This document shows, piece after piece, positions 8,744 to 17,456 of a stretch of DNA of 64,000 bases. The notes under the pieces are model-generated. The model was given only the letters and a program-made list of their open reading frames with translations. It did no database searches and was not told where the DNA came from. How positions within the stretch are numbered: the first letter of the stretch is position 1; each line of letters opens with the position of its first letter. Source of the DNA: Acidaminobacterium chupaoyuni (GTDB lineage Bacteria; Bacillota; Clostridia; Oscillospirales; Butyricicoccaceae); NCBI GenBank assembly GCA_047936785.1, contig CP176394.1; one strand, written 5' to 3'. A program made the translations under genes and the position numbers.

Positions 8744-8778
8744 GAATCGCTGTGAATAAAAATCATTCACAGCGATTC
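8744..8778 (-). terminator. Terminator of groES-groL (bidirectional hairpin)
   Basis: A perfect 14-bp stem (GAATCGCTGTGAAT with ATTCACAGCGATTC) around a 7-nt loop, with T runs on both sides. It lies 45 bases beyond the groL stop codon. Confidence 0.9.
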
Positions 8779-8823
8779 CTGTTTTTTCAGTGTCTGCTTT
8801 TATACGGAGCTTCCGCTCGCCGA

Positions 8824-10455
8824 TTAATACATGTCCATTCCGCCGCCCATGCCGCCGGCAGGGGCCGCAGGCTGGGGTTCGGGCTTATCGGCGACCACCG
8901 ATTCGGTTGTGAGCACCATCGCTGCCACAGAAGCGGCATTCTGGAGCGCAGAACGATTGACCTTGGTTGGGTCAACGATGCCCGCTTCGATCATATCGCA
9001 ATAGGTCTCGTTATAAGCATCAAAGCCATAACCGACCTTCTTGGAGTTCTTGACTTTTTCGATTACGACGCCGCCGTCTACGCCTGCGTTTGCCGCGATC
9101 TGCTTCATGGGTTCTTCCAAAGCTTTCATCACGATGCGAACGCCTGTTTTTTCGTCGCCTTCCACTTTAGAAACCAGCTTTGAAACCGCGGGAATGGCGT
9201 TCACATAAGCCACGCCGCCGCCGGCCACGATGCCCTCTTCCACAGCCGCGCGGGTTGCGTTCAGAGCGTCTTCGATACGCAGTTTCTTTTCTTTCATTTC
9301 AGTTTCGGTGGCTGCGCCCACTTTGATCACAGCAACGCCGCCGGCCAGTTTCGCCAGGCGTTCCTGCAATTTTTCGCGGTCGAATTCAGAAGTGGTGTTT
9401 TCCAGTTCGTTGCGGATCAAAGTCACACGGCCCTTGATGGCATTGGGGTCACCGGAACCGTTGACAATGATGGTGTTTTCTTTCGAAACCTTGACCTGGC
9501 CCGCATGGCCCAGCTGATCCATGGTGGCGTCTTTCAGTTCCATGCCCAGTTCGCTGGAAATCACTTCGCCGCCTGTCAGCGCCGCGATATCACGCAGCAT
9601 TTCTTTTCTTCTGTCGCCGAAGCCGGGGGCTTTCACAGCCACACAGTTGAAAGTGCCGCGCAGTTTGTTCACGATCAAAGTGGAAAGCGCTTCGCCTTCG
9701 ATATCTTCAGCGATGATCACCAGCTTGCGGCCCGCCTGAACCACTTGTTCCAGCAAAGGCAGCAGTTCCTGGATATTCGAGATCTTCTTATCTGTCATCA
9801 GCAGATAAGCGTCATCCATAACGGCTTCCATCTTTTCGGTGTCTGTCACCATATAGGGGGTCACATAGCCGCGGTCAAACTGCATGCCTTCCACAACTTC
9901 GCTGTAGGTTTCGGCAGTTTTCGATTCTTCCACAGTGATCACGCCGTCGGCGGTCACTTTTTCCATCGCTTCGGCGATCAGCTGGCCGATGAAATCATCA
10001 CCGGAAGAAACGGCCGCAACGCGGGCGATGTCTTCTGTGCCCTTCACCTTGCGGGAATTATCTTTAATGGCTTCGATGGCTGCATCAACAGCCTTTTGAA
10101 TGCCCTTGCGCACGACCATGGGGTTTGCGCCCGCCACCACATTTTTCAGGCCTTCGCGAACAAACGCCTGCGCCAGCAAAGTGGCTGTGGTTGTGCCGTC
10201 GCCGGCGATATCGTTGGTTTTGGTGGCAACTTCTTTTACCAGCTGTGCGCCCATGTTTTCAAAGGCATCTTCCAGCTCGATGTCGCGGGCAATGGTCACG
10301 CCGTCGTTTGTGATCAGCGGAGAGCCGAATTTTTTATCCAGCACAACATTTCTGCCCTTGGGGCCCAAGGTAACTTTAACAGTATCGGCCAGATGATTGA
10401 TGCCGCGTTCCAGGGCGCGTCTGGCTTCTTCACCGTAGAGAATTTCTTTTGCCAT
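8824..10455 (-). CDS. groL: Chaperonin GroEL (Hsp60)
   Basis: 543 residues, the usual family length, starting MAKEILYGEEARRALERG and ending in the flexible GGM tail (GGMGGGMDMY). Typical signatures are TLGPKGRNVVL near residue 30, the ATP-site GDGTTTATLLA around 86-96, and the AAVEEGIVAGGG block. GroEL forms the double-ring cage that, with GroES, folds proteins at the expense of ATP in the cytoplasm. It follows groS by 19 bases in one operon with a CIRCE operator upstream, so it should be repressed by HrcA. Nothing unusual is seen. Confidence 0.98.
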   Translation of the reverse strand: MAKEILYGEEARRALERGINHLADTVKVTLGPKGRNVVLDKKFGSPLITNDGVTIARDIELEDAFENMGAQLVKEVATKTNDIAGDGTTTATLLAQAFVREGLKNVVAGANPMVVRKGIQKAVDAAIEAIKDNSRKVKGTEDIARVAAVSSGDDFIGQLIAEAMEKVTADGVITVEESKTAETYSEVVEGMQFDRGYVTPYMVTDTEKMEAVMDDAYLLMTDKKISNIQELLPLLEQVVQAGRKLVIIAEDIEGEALSTLIVNKLRGTFNCVAVKAPGFGDRRKEMLRDIAALTGGEVISSELGMELKDATMDQLGHAGQVKVSKENTIIVNGSGDPNAIKGRVTLIRNELENTTSEFDREKLQERLAKLAGGVAVIKVGAATETEMKEKKLRIEDALNATRAAVEEGIVAGGGVAYVNAIPAVSKLVSKVEGDEKTGVRIVMKALEEPMKQIAANAGVDGGVVIEKVKNSKKVGYGFDAYNETYCDMIEAGIVDPTKVNRSALQNAASVAAMVLTTESVVADKPEPQPAAPAGGMGGGMDMY

Positions 10456-10474
10456 GATGATCGTTCCTCCTCAA

Positions 10475-10747
10475 TTATTCAACAATCGCGAGAATATCGT
10501 TTTCGCGGACGATGATATATTCTTCGCCCTCAATTTTCACTGTAGTGCCCGAAAACTGGCTGGTGATCACTTTATCGCCCACTTTTACCTGAATCGCATG
10601 ATCTTTCAATCCGGGGCCAACGGCAATCACTTCTGCCATCTGAGGCTTTTCCTGGGCTGCGCCGGTGATGATGAGGCCGCTTTTTCTGGTCTCTTCCATT
10701 TTTACCATCTTGATGACAACTCTGTCGGTCAAAGGCTGCAATTTCAT
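10475..10747 (-). CDS. groS: Co-chaperonin GroES (Hsp10)
   Basis: 90 residues: MKLQPLTDRVVIKM at the N-terminus, the mobile loop around KSGLIITGAAQEKPQ, and the C-terminal YIIVRENDILAIVE. GroES caps the GroEL ring and closes the folding chamber. ATG at 10747 is preceded by GGGAGG with good spacing; an in-frame ATG 33 bases upstream lacks this and does not match the family N-terminus. The CIRCE operator lies 43 bases upstream, between promoter and gene. Confidence 0.97.
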   Translation of the reverse strand: MKLQPLTDRVVIKMVKMEETRKSGLIITGAAQEKPQMAEVIAVGPGLKDHAIQVKVGDKVITSQFSGTTVKIEGEEYIIVRENDILAIVE

Positions 10748-10789
10748 AAATAGGAACCTCCCATGAAAATAATAATCCATTCATTTGTT

Positions 10790-10816
10790 TTAGCACTCTC
10801 TTTATTCGAGTGCTAA
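10790..10816 (-). promoter_or_regulatory. CIRCE operator (HrcA binding site)
   Basis: A perfect inverted repeat TTAGCACTC-N9-GAGTGCTAA, the exact CIRCE consensus. It lies between the predicted promoter and the groS start. HrcA is not encoded in the window but is implied elsewhere in the genome. Confidence 0.97.
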
Positions 10817-10827
10817 CAACAGTTATT

Positions 10828-10856
10828 ATAATAGTATAGGTCCTGCGAATTTTCAA
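10828..10856 (-). promoter_or_regulatory. groES-groL promoter
   Basis: On the minus strand TTGAAA (10851-10856) and TATTAT (10828-10833) are separated by 17 bp. The CIRCE element begins about 12 bases downstream of the -10, so HrcA would cover the transcription start. Confidence 0.65.
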
Positions 10857-10899
10857 GTCTTTTCTTTAAAAACTTTTTGTTAACACGCCGAAAATGTGC

Positions 10900-11847
10900 T
10901 TATTCTTCTTCGGGAACTTCCTGTTCCTGCCGAGCCACCTTGACCCCCGGCGGAACGGCGAAAGGAACCGCGCTTTTCAATTCGGCCGCGGCGTGGGTGG
11001 TCATGGCGATTTCACCATCCAGATTCACGGGGAAATATTCGCCGTTTTTCTGGCGGATCTTCAAAGAATGGGCCTGCAAATGCGTGATGCACTCGGGCAG
11101 CTCGCGGTATCGCCCCTGTTTATAAGCGCCCACCACTTTTGCGGCGGTGATGCGGCTGACCTTTTTCACCAGCAAGATTTCCAAAACGCCGTCTGTAGGG
11201 TCGGCCTGCGGAACCGGGCAGAAACCGCCGCCATACCAGCGGCCGTTCGCCGCAAAAAGCATGCTGTAATCGCCGCTGTAATCGCGGCCGTCGATTTCGA
11301 TTTCATAGCTTTGCCCCAGGCCGCGCAAAATGTTTTCAAAGGTCGAAAACAGATAAGGCCCTTCCTGGCCCATGAGGGGCAGGCGGCGATATTTGCGCAT
11401 TCCCTGCGCCACGCGCGCATCGATGCCGACGCTGAAAACATTGATGGCCGTGCCGCAGTTGCAGGCGATATAATCCATGTCGATGATCTCGCCCTGCGTC
11501 AAAAGCGGCAGCGATGAAAATTCATAGGCCCGTTCGCCGAAAACTTTGATAAAATCGTTGCCCGTGCCTTTGGGAAAATGGGTCAGCTGAGCGTTTGGCT
11601 GCCCCGCGATGCCCGCCAGCACTTCGTTCAAAGTGCCGTCGCCGCCGCAGGCATAAAACCGCAAAAGTTCCCCCGGGCGGTTCTGGCATTCCCTTTTGGC
11701 GATCTCGGCGGCGTGCCCCGGGCGGCTCGTGATGAAAATTTCATAATCCAGATTTTCTTCATCCGCCGTTCTTTTCACAATGCTGGCGATCTCTTCCTTG
11801 CGGTCGCGGCTGCCGGCGGCAGGGTTGATGATAAACAGATGTTTCAT
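10900..11847 (-). CDS. Diacylglycerol/lipid kinase family protein (YegS/DgkB-like)
   Basis: 315 residues. The N-terminus HLFIINPAAGSRD is the first strand and glycine loop of the DAGK catalytic fold, and YACGGDGTLNEVLAGI holds the GGDG nucleotide-binding motif. A beta-sandwich C-terminal half with DGEIAMTT follows, as in DgkB and YegS. It should phosphorylate a lipid alcohol such as diacylglycerol with ATP at the inner membrane face; DgkB recycles diacylglycerol from lipoteichoic acid synthesis. ATG at 11847 is preferred because GGTGAG lies 7 bases upstream; a GTG at 11859 overlaps that site. It is monocistronic or loosely linked to the methylase upstream. Confidence 0.85.
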   Translation of the reverse strand: MKHLFIINPAAGSRDRKEEIASIVKRTADEENLDYEIFITSRPGHAAEIAKRECQNRPGELLRFYACGGDGTLNEVLAGIAGQPNAQLTHFPKGTGNDFIKVFGERAYEFSSLPLLTQGEIIDMDYIACNCGTAINVFSVGIDARVAQGMRKYRRLPLMGQEGPYLFSTFENILRGLGQSYEIEIDGRDYSGDYSMLFAANGRWYGGGFCPVPQADPTDGVLEILLVKKVSRITAAKVVGAYKQGRYRELPECITHLQAHSLKIRQKNGEYFPVNLDGEIAMTTHAAAELKSAVPFAVPPGVKVARQEQEVPEEE

Positions 11848-11909
11848 AGCTTTTCTCACCGTATTCTGTTCCCGAATCGGTCTCTCTCTTTCCGTTTGGC
11901 GCGCTTTGC

Positions 11910-13028
11910 TCAGCGCGCGTTATAATACATATAAAGCTGGCATTTCAGCATGCCGTTATAGAGCTTGCGGCGTTTGGTGGCCTTGTGGCCGAAATGTTCT
12001 TCAAATTGTTCATCCATCGAGATGATATATTTTTTCAGGTCGGGGGTGTCGGCCAATGCCTTGCCGAAATCATCCGCCAGTTCTGCCGCCGATTCCACAT
12101 CCAGCAGCCGCTGGCCATAGGGCGGGTTTGTGATCAGAACGCCCTTGCGCCCGGTGTAATGCACCCCCAGCGCGTCGGCGCGGCGAATGGTCATCAAATC
12201 GGCCACCCCCGCCCGTTTGGCGTTATCCATGGTCAGCTGCACGCATTCCGCCGAAATATCCGAAGCGGTGATCGGCAATTTTTCATAGCTTTCGCCGGCG
12301 ATCGCCTCTTCTTTCAGCTGCTGCCAAAAAGCCGTGTCATAAAAGGCCCATGCTTCGGCGTCGAATGCTCTTCTTGCGCCGGGCATGATCTTCGCGGCGG
12401 CCATCGCCGCTTCGATGGCGATGGTGCCCGAACCGCACATGGGGTCGATCATCTCTTCACGGCCGCGGTAACGGGCGATCTTCACCAAAGAAGCCGCCAG
12501 GGTTTCTCTCAGCGGGGCTTCCCCTGCCGCCGTGCGGTAACCGCGCTTATAAAGCGGTGTGCCGGTGGTATCCAGATAGATCTCGCACAGATCGTTCATC
12601 AGCGAAAACTGGATCTGATATTTCACGCCGGTTTCTTCAAACCAGTTGATGCCATATGCCTGGCTCAGCCGTGAAACCGCGGCTTTTTTGATGATTTTCT
12701 GGCAGTTGGGCACACTGTGAAGCTGGGAGCCGATGGAATAACCCTTCACGGGGAAAGCGCTGTCCGTCTGCACATAAGCTTCCCAGGGGATGGCCTTTGT
12801 GCCTTCAAAAAGTTCATCGAAAGTGGTGGCGCGAAAAGAGGCCAGCCGCAACAAAACACGCTCGCCGCAGCGCATGATGATATTGGCGCGCGCCGCGTCT
12901 TTCATCCCGCCTTCAAAATATACACGCCCGTTTTCTGCCTGAACCTTTTCAAAGTGGTTGAACTTCAGCTCATCGGCCACAAGCCCTTCCACGCCCAGCA
13001 GACAAGGAACGCAAAATACATTACTCAT
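11910..13028 (-). CDS. THUMP-domain class I RNA methyltransferase (RlmL/YpsC-like)
   Basis: 372 residues. The N-terminal ferredoxin-like part (FCVPCLLGVEGLVADEL) and THUMP domain (~60-160) precede a Rossmann methylase. The DPMCGSGTIAIEAAM motif binds S-adenosylmethionine, and the TNPPYGQRL motif (NPPY) is the catalytic loop of N2-guanine methylases. Members of this family (RlmL N-terminal half in E. coli, YpsC in Bacillus) make m2G in 23S rRNA; a tRNA substrate as for TrmN is the alternative. Length fits the stand-alone Firmicute form. The ribosome site is weak (GGATAGG). Confidence 0.87.
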   Translation of the reverse strand: MSNVFCVPCLLGVEGLVADELKFNHFEKVQAENGRVYFEGGMKDAARANIIMRCGERVLLRLASFRATTFDELFEGTKAIPWEAYVQTDSAFPVKGYSIGSQLHSVPNCQKIIKKAAVSRLSQAYGINWFEETGVKYQIQFSLMNDLCEIYLDTTGTPLYKRGYRTAAGEAPLRETLAASLVKIARYRGREEMIDPMCGSGTIAIEAAMAAAKIMPGARRAFDAEAWAFYDTAFWQQLKEEAIAGESYEKLPITASDISAECVQLTMDNAKRAGVADLMTIRRADALGVHYTGRKGVLITNPPYGQRLLDVESAAELADDFGKALADTPDLKKYIISMDEQFEEHFGHKATKRRKLYNGMLKCQLYMYYNAR

Positions 13029-13181
13029 TCTTGATACCTATCCTTTTCTTGCGGTTTTTCACCGCTTCACTTATTATGTCAGATTCCCGCCTTATACACA
13101 AGCTTTTCACGAAAAAAAGCTCTTTTTTACGCACTTTCTTTTCATAATTTTCTTTTTTGATTTTTATCGTTTATTCCCGTG

Positions 13182-13220
13182 AAAAAACCCATCCCCCGCA
13201 TTTTTGCAAAGGATGGGTTT
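13182..13220 (-). terminator. Terminator of the class A PBP gene
   Basis: AAACCCATCC (13185-13194) pairs with GGATGGGTTT (13211-13220). On the minus strand a run of T follows the stem. The PBP stop codon is 8 bases before the hairpin. Confidence 0.82.
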
Positions 13221-13227
13221 GAATTTT

Positions 13228-15741
13228 TTAGGGGTGCGGCGTGTTGGTTCCTCCGCCCTGATTGCCGCTATTGCCGTTTCCGTTTTCGGGTTCTGTGGGC
13301 TTCGTGGGCTTTGTTGGCGTTTCGGGTGTTTCTGTCTGCCCGCCGTTGTTGCCCGAATTGGGGTTCGATGGCTTCGTGTCGCCCTCTCCCGGTTCTTCCG
13401 TGGGTTTGTTGCCGTTATTTGTGGCGTTATGCACCGTGCAGGATTCTTTTGGCACGATATATTTGGAATCGGATACCGCTACGCTGACGGGGAAATTGCG
13501 GGTGATATCCAGCATGCCCACCGTTTTTACGCGGTCAGCCGGGCAGAATTCCGTAGCCTTCTGCAAAGTATCCATATCCACTTTAACGCCCACATGAACA
13601 TCGCATTGTTTCTTGGGCACATCTTCTTTTGCCACGCGCCCGCTCGTGATGCGCGAACCGCGCGGATCGGCCGAGCAATATTCGTTGGCCAGAAGGCCGC
13701 TGTCAAGACAATAGTTCACGGTAACATATTCCGTTTTCCGCTCGAACTGCGCATTGGGCAGGCCGGCGTGCACTTCCTGCATCACAGCCTTCCACAGCGC
13801 CAGCGCCGGGTTGCTGCTGACGCCTTTTACCACCTGGGGCGTGTCATAGCCAAACCACACGCCGCCCGTATAATAAGGGGTCAGGCCCATGAACCAGCGG
13901 TCGTAATCATCATCGGTGGTGCCGGTTTTGCCGCCGGTTTCAATGCCCTGGATCTTGGCGCGGGCGCCGGTACCCTGCGGGCCGGTCACAACATTCGTTA
14001 AAAGATCCAGCATATAATCGGCCGTTTTCTGCGACATGGCCACGGTGGTTTGAGATTCATTATCCAGCAGCACTTCGCCCTTGGCGTCATAGACTTTCGT
14101 ATAAACGCGGGGCTTGGTGTATTTGCCGTCATTGCCGAAGGCGCAATAGGCCGCCGTCATTTCCATCACAGAAACACCGTCTGTAAGGCCGCCCAGCGCC
14201 AGGGGGCTGTAATCCACATCGGAAAGCTTAAAGGTCTGGCCTTTTTTATTGGTGATCGTGCGCGATTCCACAAGCGATTCCAGGCCCATGTTCAGGTGGG
14301 CGAAATCGAAAGCTTTGCGGGGCGTCAGTTCCTGAAGCAGCCCCACGGGAATCGTGTTGGTGGAAAGTTCCACCGCTTTTTTAACCGTCATGCGGCCCGA
14401 CCAAACCCCACCGTTTGTGGAGTTTTTCGGCCAGCCGCTGGCCTTGATGGAAAAATTCTTCGGTACATCATCCAATACGGTGATGGGAGTGATAAGCCCA
14501 TATTCGATGGCCGGCGCATAAACGCTGATGGGCTTGATGGAAGAACCGGGGCTTCGTTTGGTTCGCGTGGCGCGGTTCAAAACCAGATTGCCCTCTTTAA
14601 CGCCGCGGCCGCCATACATGGCCACCACATTGCCCGTGTGCTGATCCATGATCACCATGGCCGCCTGGGGCATCTTTCCGTCTTTCCCCAAAACGCCGGG
14701 GAAGTTTTTTGTATCCTGGAACACCGCATCCACTTTACTCTGCACTTCGGGATCGATGGTGCTGACAATGGTCAGGCCGCCGGTATAGATCATCTGCTTG
14801 GCAAAAGTTTTGCTGTAACCCTTCTGCTCCATCAGATCTTCCACCACGGTGTTAAACACTTCATCCACAAAATAAGACCATGGCTTTTCCTGCGCGTCGA
14901 TGCTGGGGTCGCGGGTCAGCACCAGTTCTTCCGCATCCGCCGCTTCTTTTTCTTCTTTGGTGATATATCCTTCGGCCAGCATCTGTTTCAAAACAAGGCT
15001 GCGGCGCTCTTTATTGAACTGCGGGAACCGATAAGGGTCATATTTATAAGGGTTCTTGGTGATGCCGGCAATGGCGGCGCATTCGGCCAGCGAGAGATCT
15101 TTCGGCTCTTTGCCGAAATAAGTCAGCGCCGCGGTTTTTACGCCGTTTGCCCCCTGCCCCAGATAGATCGTATTCATATACATCTCAAGGATGTCATCTT
15201 TTTCATATTTTTTATCCAGTGCCATCGCGCGCATGATTTCGGCCACTTTGCGCTTGACCGAGGTCTCATCTTCGCCCGTCAGATTTTTGATAAGCTGCTG
15301 GGTGATGGTGGAACCACCGCCGAAATTATCGCGGAAATGCAGCACATAGTTAGCCGCGGCGCCGAAGGTTCGTTTCCAATCCACGCCGCCGTGTTTATAA
15401 AAACGCGCGTCTTCGATGGCTACAAAGGCATGCTGAAGATTTTTGGGGATCTCATCCAGATCGGCCCACACGCGGTTTTCACTGCCATGCAGCTCTTCCA
15501 GCGTTTTTTGCTCACCGGTGTTTTTATCTTCATAAACCACCTTGCTTGTGAAGTTTAAACGGAATTCTTCTAAATTGATGTCGATATTCGGATTGATGTA
15601 TTTATGCACATAAATCGCGAAAGCCATGCCGCAGATGGCCATTGTGGTGACGCCGATCAATAAAATCGACAGCAGCACAAACGGCAGCGGCCGCATTCCG
15701 TTGAACATCCTTTTCGTTGTTTTTTTCTTTTGTGTACTCAT
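13228..15741 (-). CDS. Class A penicillin-binding protein (PBP1A family)
   Basis: 837 residues. A cytoplasmic N-tail and one membrane helix (~17-45) precede the glycosyltransferase 51 domain, with EDARFYKHGGVDWKR, GGSTITQQL and KRKVAEIMRAMALDKKYEKD. The transpeptidase domain has SSIK (Ser near 399), STN (~456) and KTGTT (~605). The enzyme polymerises lipid II glycan strands and cross-links the stem peptides outside the membrane. The last ~65 residues are a low-complexity Pro/Thr/Gly/Asn/Glu tail, probably disordered. ATG at 15741 follows AAAGGAG; the frame extends upstream to 15792 without a ribosome site. The gene diverges from the repeat array and the BofC_C-like gene. Confidence 0.95.
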   Translation of the reverse strand: MSTQKKKTTKRMFNGMRPLPFVLLSILLIGVTTMAICGMAFAIYVHKYINPNIDINLEEFRLNFTSKVVYEDKNTGEQKTLEELHGSENRVWADLDEIPKNLQHAFVAIEDARFYKHGGVDWKRTFGAAANYVLHFRDNFGGGSTITQQLIKNLTGEDETSVKRKVAEIMRAMALDKKYEKDDILEMYMNTIYLGQGANGVKTAALTYFGKEPKDLSLAECAAIAGITKNPYKYDPYRFPQFNKERRSLVLKQMLAEGYITKEEKEAADAEELVLTRDPSIDAQEKPWSYFVDEVFNTVVEDLMEQKGYSKTFAKQMIYTGGLTIVSTIDPEVQSKVDAVFQDTKNFPGVLGKDGKMPQAAMVIMDQHTGNVVAMYGGRGVKEGNLVLNRATRTKRSPGSSIKPISVYAPAIEYGLITPITVLDDVPKNFSIKASGWPKNSTNGGVWSGRMTVKKAVELSTNTIPVGLLQELTPRKAFDFAHLNMGLESLVESRTITNKKGQTFKLSDVDYSPLALGGLTDGVSVMEMTAAYCAFGNDGKYTKPRVYTKVYDAKGEVLLDNESQTTVAMSQKTADYMLDLLTNVVTGPQGTGARAKIQGIETGGKTGTTDDDYDRWFMGLTPYYTGGVWFGYDTPQVVKGVSSNPALALWKAVMQEVHAGLPNAQFERKTEYVTVNYCLDSGLLANEYCSADPRGSRITSGRVAKEDVPKKQCDVHVGVKVDMDTLQKATEFCPADRVKTVGMLDITRNFPVSVAVSDSKYIVPKESCTVHNATNNGNKPTEEPGEGDTKPSNPNSGNNGGQTETPETPTKPTKPTEPENGNGNSGNQGGGTNTPHP

Positions 15742-15961
15742 TGATTCTCTCCTTTCAAAGGAAACACGCGATGGCGGCAAAACATCCGCCACAAGGGCTT
15801 GCTTGAGGCTCTTCGCAGGGAAATCGCAGGCTGCACATTTACGATACTATCGCCTTCAAAAGTATACTGAAAACTTCTTGTGGCTTGGCTTCTCATCGCC
15901 TGCAAAACAGCTGAGGTCCTTCTGCCGTGAAATGTCGGAACTTTTCACCGCCGCAGACGGG

Positions 15962-16268
15962 CCATAAAAGCAGCATCATAACCGCCACGCGTTTTTTATA
16001 CCGCGAATGCGAAGCATGAACGGTATAAAGTGGCCGGCGCTGTAAGCGGGCCATAAAAGCAGCATCATAACCGCCACGCGTTTTTTATACCGTGGATGCG
16101 AAGCATGAACGGTATAAAGTGGCCGGCGCTGTAAGCGGGCCATAAAATCAGTATAATAACCGCCACGCGGTTATTATACCGTGAATGCGAAGCATGAACG
16201 GTATAAAGTGGCCGGCGCTGTAAGCGGGCCATAAAATCAGTATAATAACCGCCACACGGTTATTATAC
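15962..16268 (+). repeat. Tandem array 1 of an 89-bp structured repeat (3.5 units)
   Basis: Units begin (CCATAAAA) at 15962, 16051, 16140 and 16229, exactly 89 bp apart; the last is a half unit ending in the full hairpin at 16240-16268. Each unit holds three inverted repeats. Stem A is GTATAATAACCGC / GCGGTTATTATAC (perfect in unit 3, 16151-16179). Stem B is TTATACCGT / ACGGTATAA, enclosing ATGC-GAA-GCAT. Stem C has GGCC...GGCC with inner CGCT-GTA-AGCG. Arms A and B share the TATAC bases, so they exclude each other within a unit. Units 1 and 2 have a broken right arm of A. The array fills the gap between the divergent PBP gene and the gene at 16369; the 220 bases left of it show no gene. Array 2 at 62091 is homologous. 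Confidence 0.93.
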
Positions 16269-16368
16269 CACATTTAGATTGAAATGCCACTAAAATTCAC
16301 GATGCCCGGGTATAATTTGCCTGTTATTGGCAATCATAGGAATATTAATGCGAAAGGAGTCCATTTCC

Positions 16369-16710
16369 ATGCGTTCAAAAAAATGGCGTCTTGGCGTTCT
16401 TTCCTGTGCCTTTGTTTGTGCGGTGGGTCTTTCTGCCGGCGCAATGCTCCATTCTTCCTCCACCGCAGCGACAGTTCCGCCGAAATCCACCGTTTCTTCC
16501 GTTCCTTTGCAGGAATCCCCTCTTTATATTCTGCGCGATTATAACGGAAAAATTGCTGTCTTTCCTTCTTTTGATGCGCAAACCCCTAATTTTGTCACCG
16601 ATTTTGATGTGGCGGCCCTGCCCCAGCAAGACCGTCAATATCTCGCCGAAGGCATTCCGCTGAAAACCGCCGAAGAACTTCAGCAGATCTTGGAAGATTA
16701 CGGCAGCTGA
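16369..16710 (+). CDS. Small secreted or membrane-anchored protein with BofC_C-like domain
   Basis: 113 residues: a hydrophobic N-terminal segment (KKWRLGVLSCAFVCAVGLSA), a Ser/Thr/Pro-rich linker, then a compact domain with YILRDYNGKIAVFPS, VTDFDVAALPQQDRQYLAEGI and LKTAEELQQILEDY. This pattern matches the C-terminal domain of BofC, the forespore regulator of sigma-K processing, also found alone in many Clostridia. Its role here is unknown. ATG at 16369 is chosen because GAAAGGAG lies 9 bases upstream; upstream in-frame starts lack a ribosome site. The 89-bp repeat array ends about 100 bases before it, and a TATAAT at 16311 may be its -10. Confidence 0.72.
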   Translation: MRSKKWRLGVLSCAFVCAVGLSAGAMLHSSSTAATVPPKSTVSSVPLQESPLYILRDYNGKIAVFPSFDAQTPNFVTDFDVAALPQQDRQYLAEGIPLKTAEELQQILEDYGS

Positions 16711-16781
16711 ACCGGTTTCTATCCGCTTTTTCGATAAATTCTTTCTTATTCATCGATATTCGTGATGTGATTTATGACGCA

Positions 16782-16810
16782 TTGACGCATCGAACCGACA
16801 CTGATATAAT
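16782..16810 (+). promoter_or_regulatory. Strong sigma-A type promoter for the YedF/DUF3343 operon
   Basis: TTGACG (16782-16787), a 17-bp spacer and TATAAT (16805-16810): eleven of twelve consensus positions. It lies 68 bases before the YedF start. Confidence 0.8.
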
Positions 16811-16877
16811 AGGAACGATAAAGTTCGACTGTTTTTCAAGCCGAAAAGTTCCCATTTTTTCTATGGAGGCATATAAA

Positions 16878-17456
16878 ATGTTTCGGATCGATGCAAGAGG
16901 GCAAGCTTGCCCCAAACCCGTTTTAATGACAAAAGCCGCCGTTTTGAAAGGCGAAAAAGAAATTGAAACCACCGTGGATAATATCACCGCCGTGGGTAAC
17001 CTCCAGCGTTACGCGGCAAGCGCCGGCTATACCTTCGCGCAAAAGCAGGAAGGCAGCGATTATATTCTGACCATGGTGAAAGACGCCGCGGCATCCGCCG
17101 ACGCCCCTTCTTATGAAGACACCTCGTGGTCGGTTTTCGTCACCGAAAAGCAGCTGGGCAGCGCGGATAACGAGCTGGGCCACAACCTGATCAAAATGTA
17201 TTTCTACACCCTGACCCAAATGGATAACCCGCCTTCTGTGGTGGCTTTCCTCAACGAGGGCGTAAAACTGCCCTGCCAGGAAGAGCAGATCATCGACAGT
17301 TTAAAGGCCTTGATTGAAAAAGGCACTAAAGTAATGGTTTGCGGCACCTGCCTCAACTTCTATGGTCTGATGGATCAGCTGGGCTGCGGCATCGTCAGCA
17401 ATATGTATGAAATTTTAGAAGCAGTTACCTCCTGCGGAAAGATGATGAAAATCTGA
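16878..17456 (+). CDS. yedF: YedF-like selenium metabolism protein (TusA fold plus DsrE-like domain)
   Basis: 192 residues. The N-terminal 75 residues are a TusA/SirA domain with the sulfur-carrier motif CPKP in DARGQACPKPVLM. The C-terminal half (~85-192) is a DsrE-like domain with TEKQLGSADNELGHNLIKMYFYTL and the cysteine loop CGTCLNFYGL. This two-domain layout is that of YedF, which occurs with selenium-utilising genes; its exact reaction is not settled, but a sulfur or selenium relay through the cysteines is likely. ATG at 16878 follows GGAGG. The stop overlaps the next start by one base (TGATG), so translation is coupled. Confidence 0.87.
   Translation: MFRIDARGQACPKPVLMTKAAVLKGEKEIETTVDNITAVGNLQRYAASAGYTFAQKQEGSDYILTMVKDAAASADAPSYEDTSWSVFVTEKQLGSADNELGHNLIKMYFYTLTQMDNPPSVVAFLNEGVKLPCQEEQIIDSLKALIEKGTKVMVCGTCLNFYGLMDQLGCGIVSNMYEILEAVTSCGKMMKI

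Noticed and set aside
14050..15558. Rightward 502-codon open frame opposite the class A PBP gene
   Set aside because: It is the mirror of a conserved coding sequence, with no ribosome site and a His/Phe/Ile-rich product typical of antisense frames in this GC range.
15962..16268. CRISPR array
   Set aside because: There are no variable spacers: whole 89-bp units repeat, each with internal palindromes, and no cas genes are in the window.
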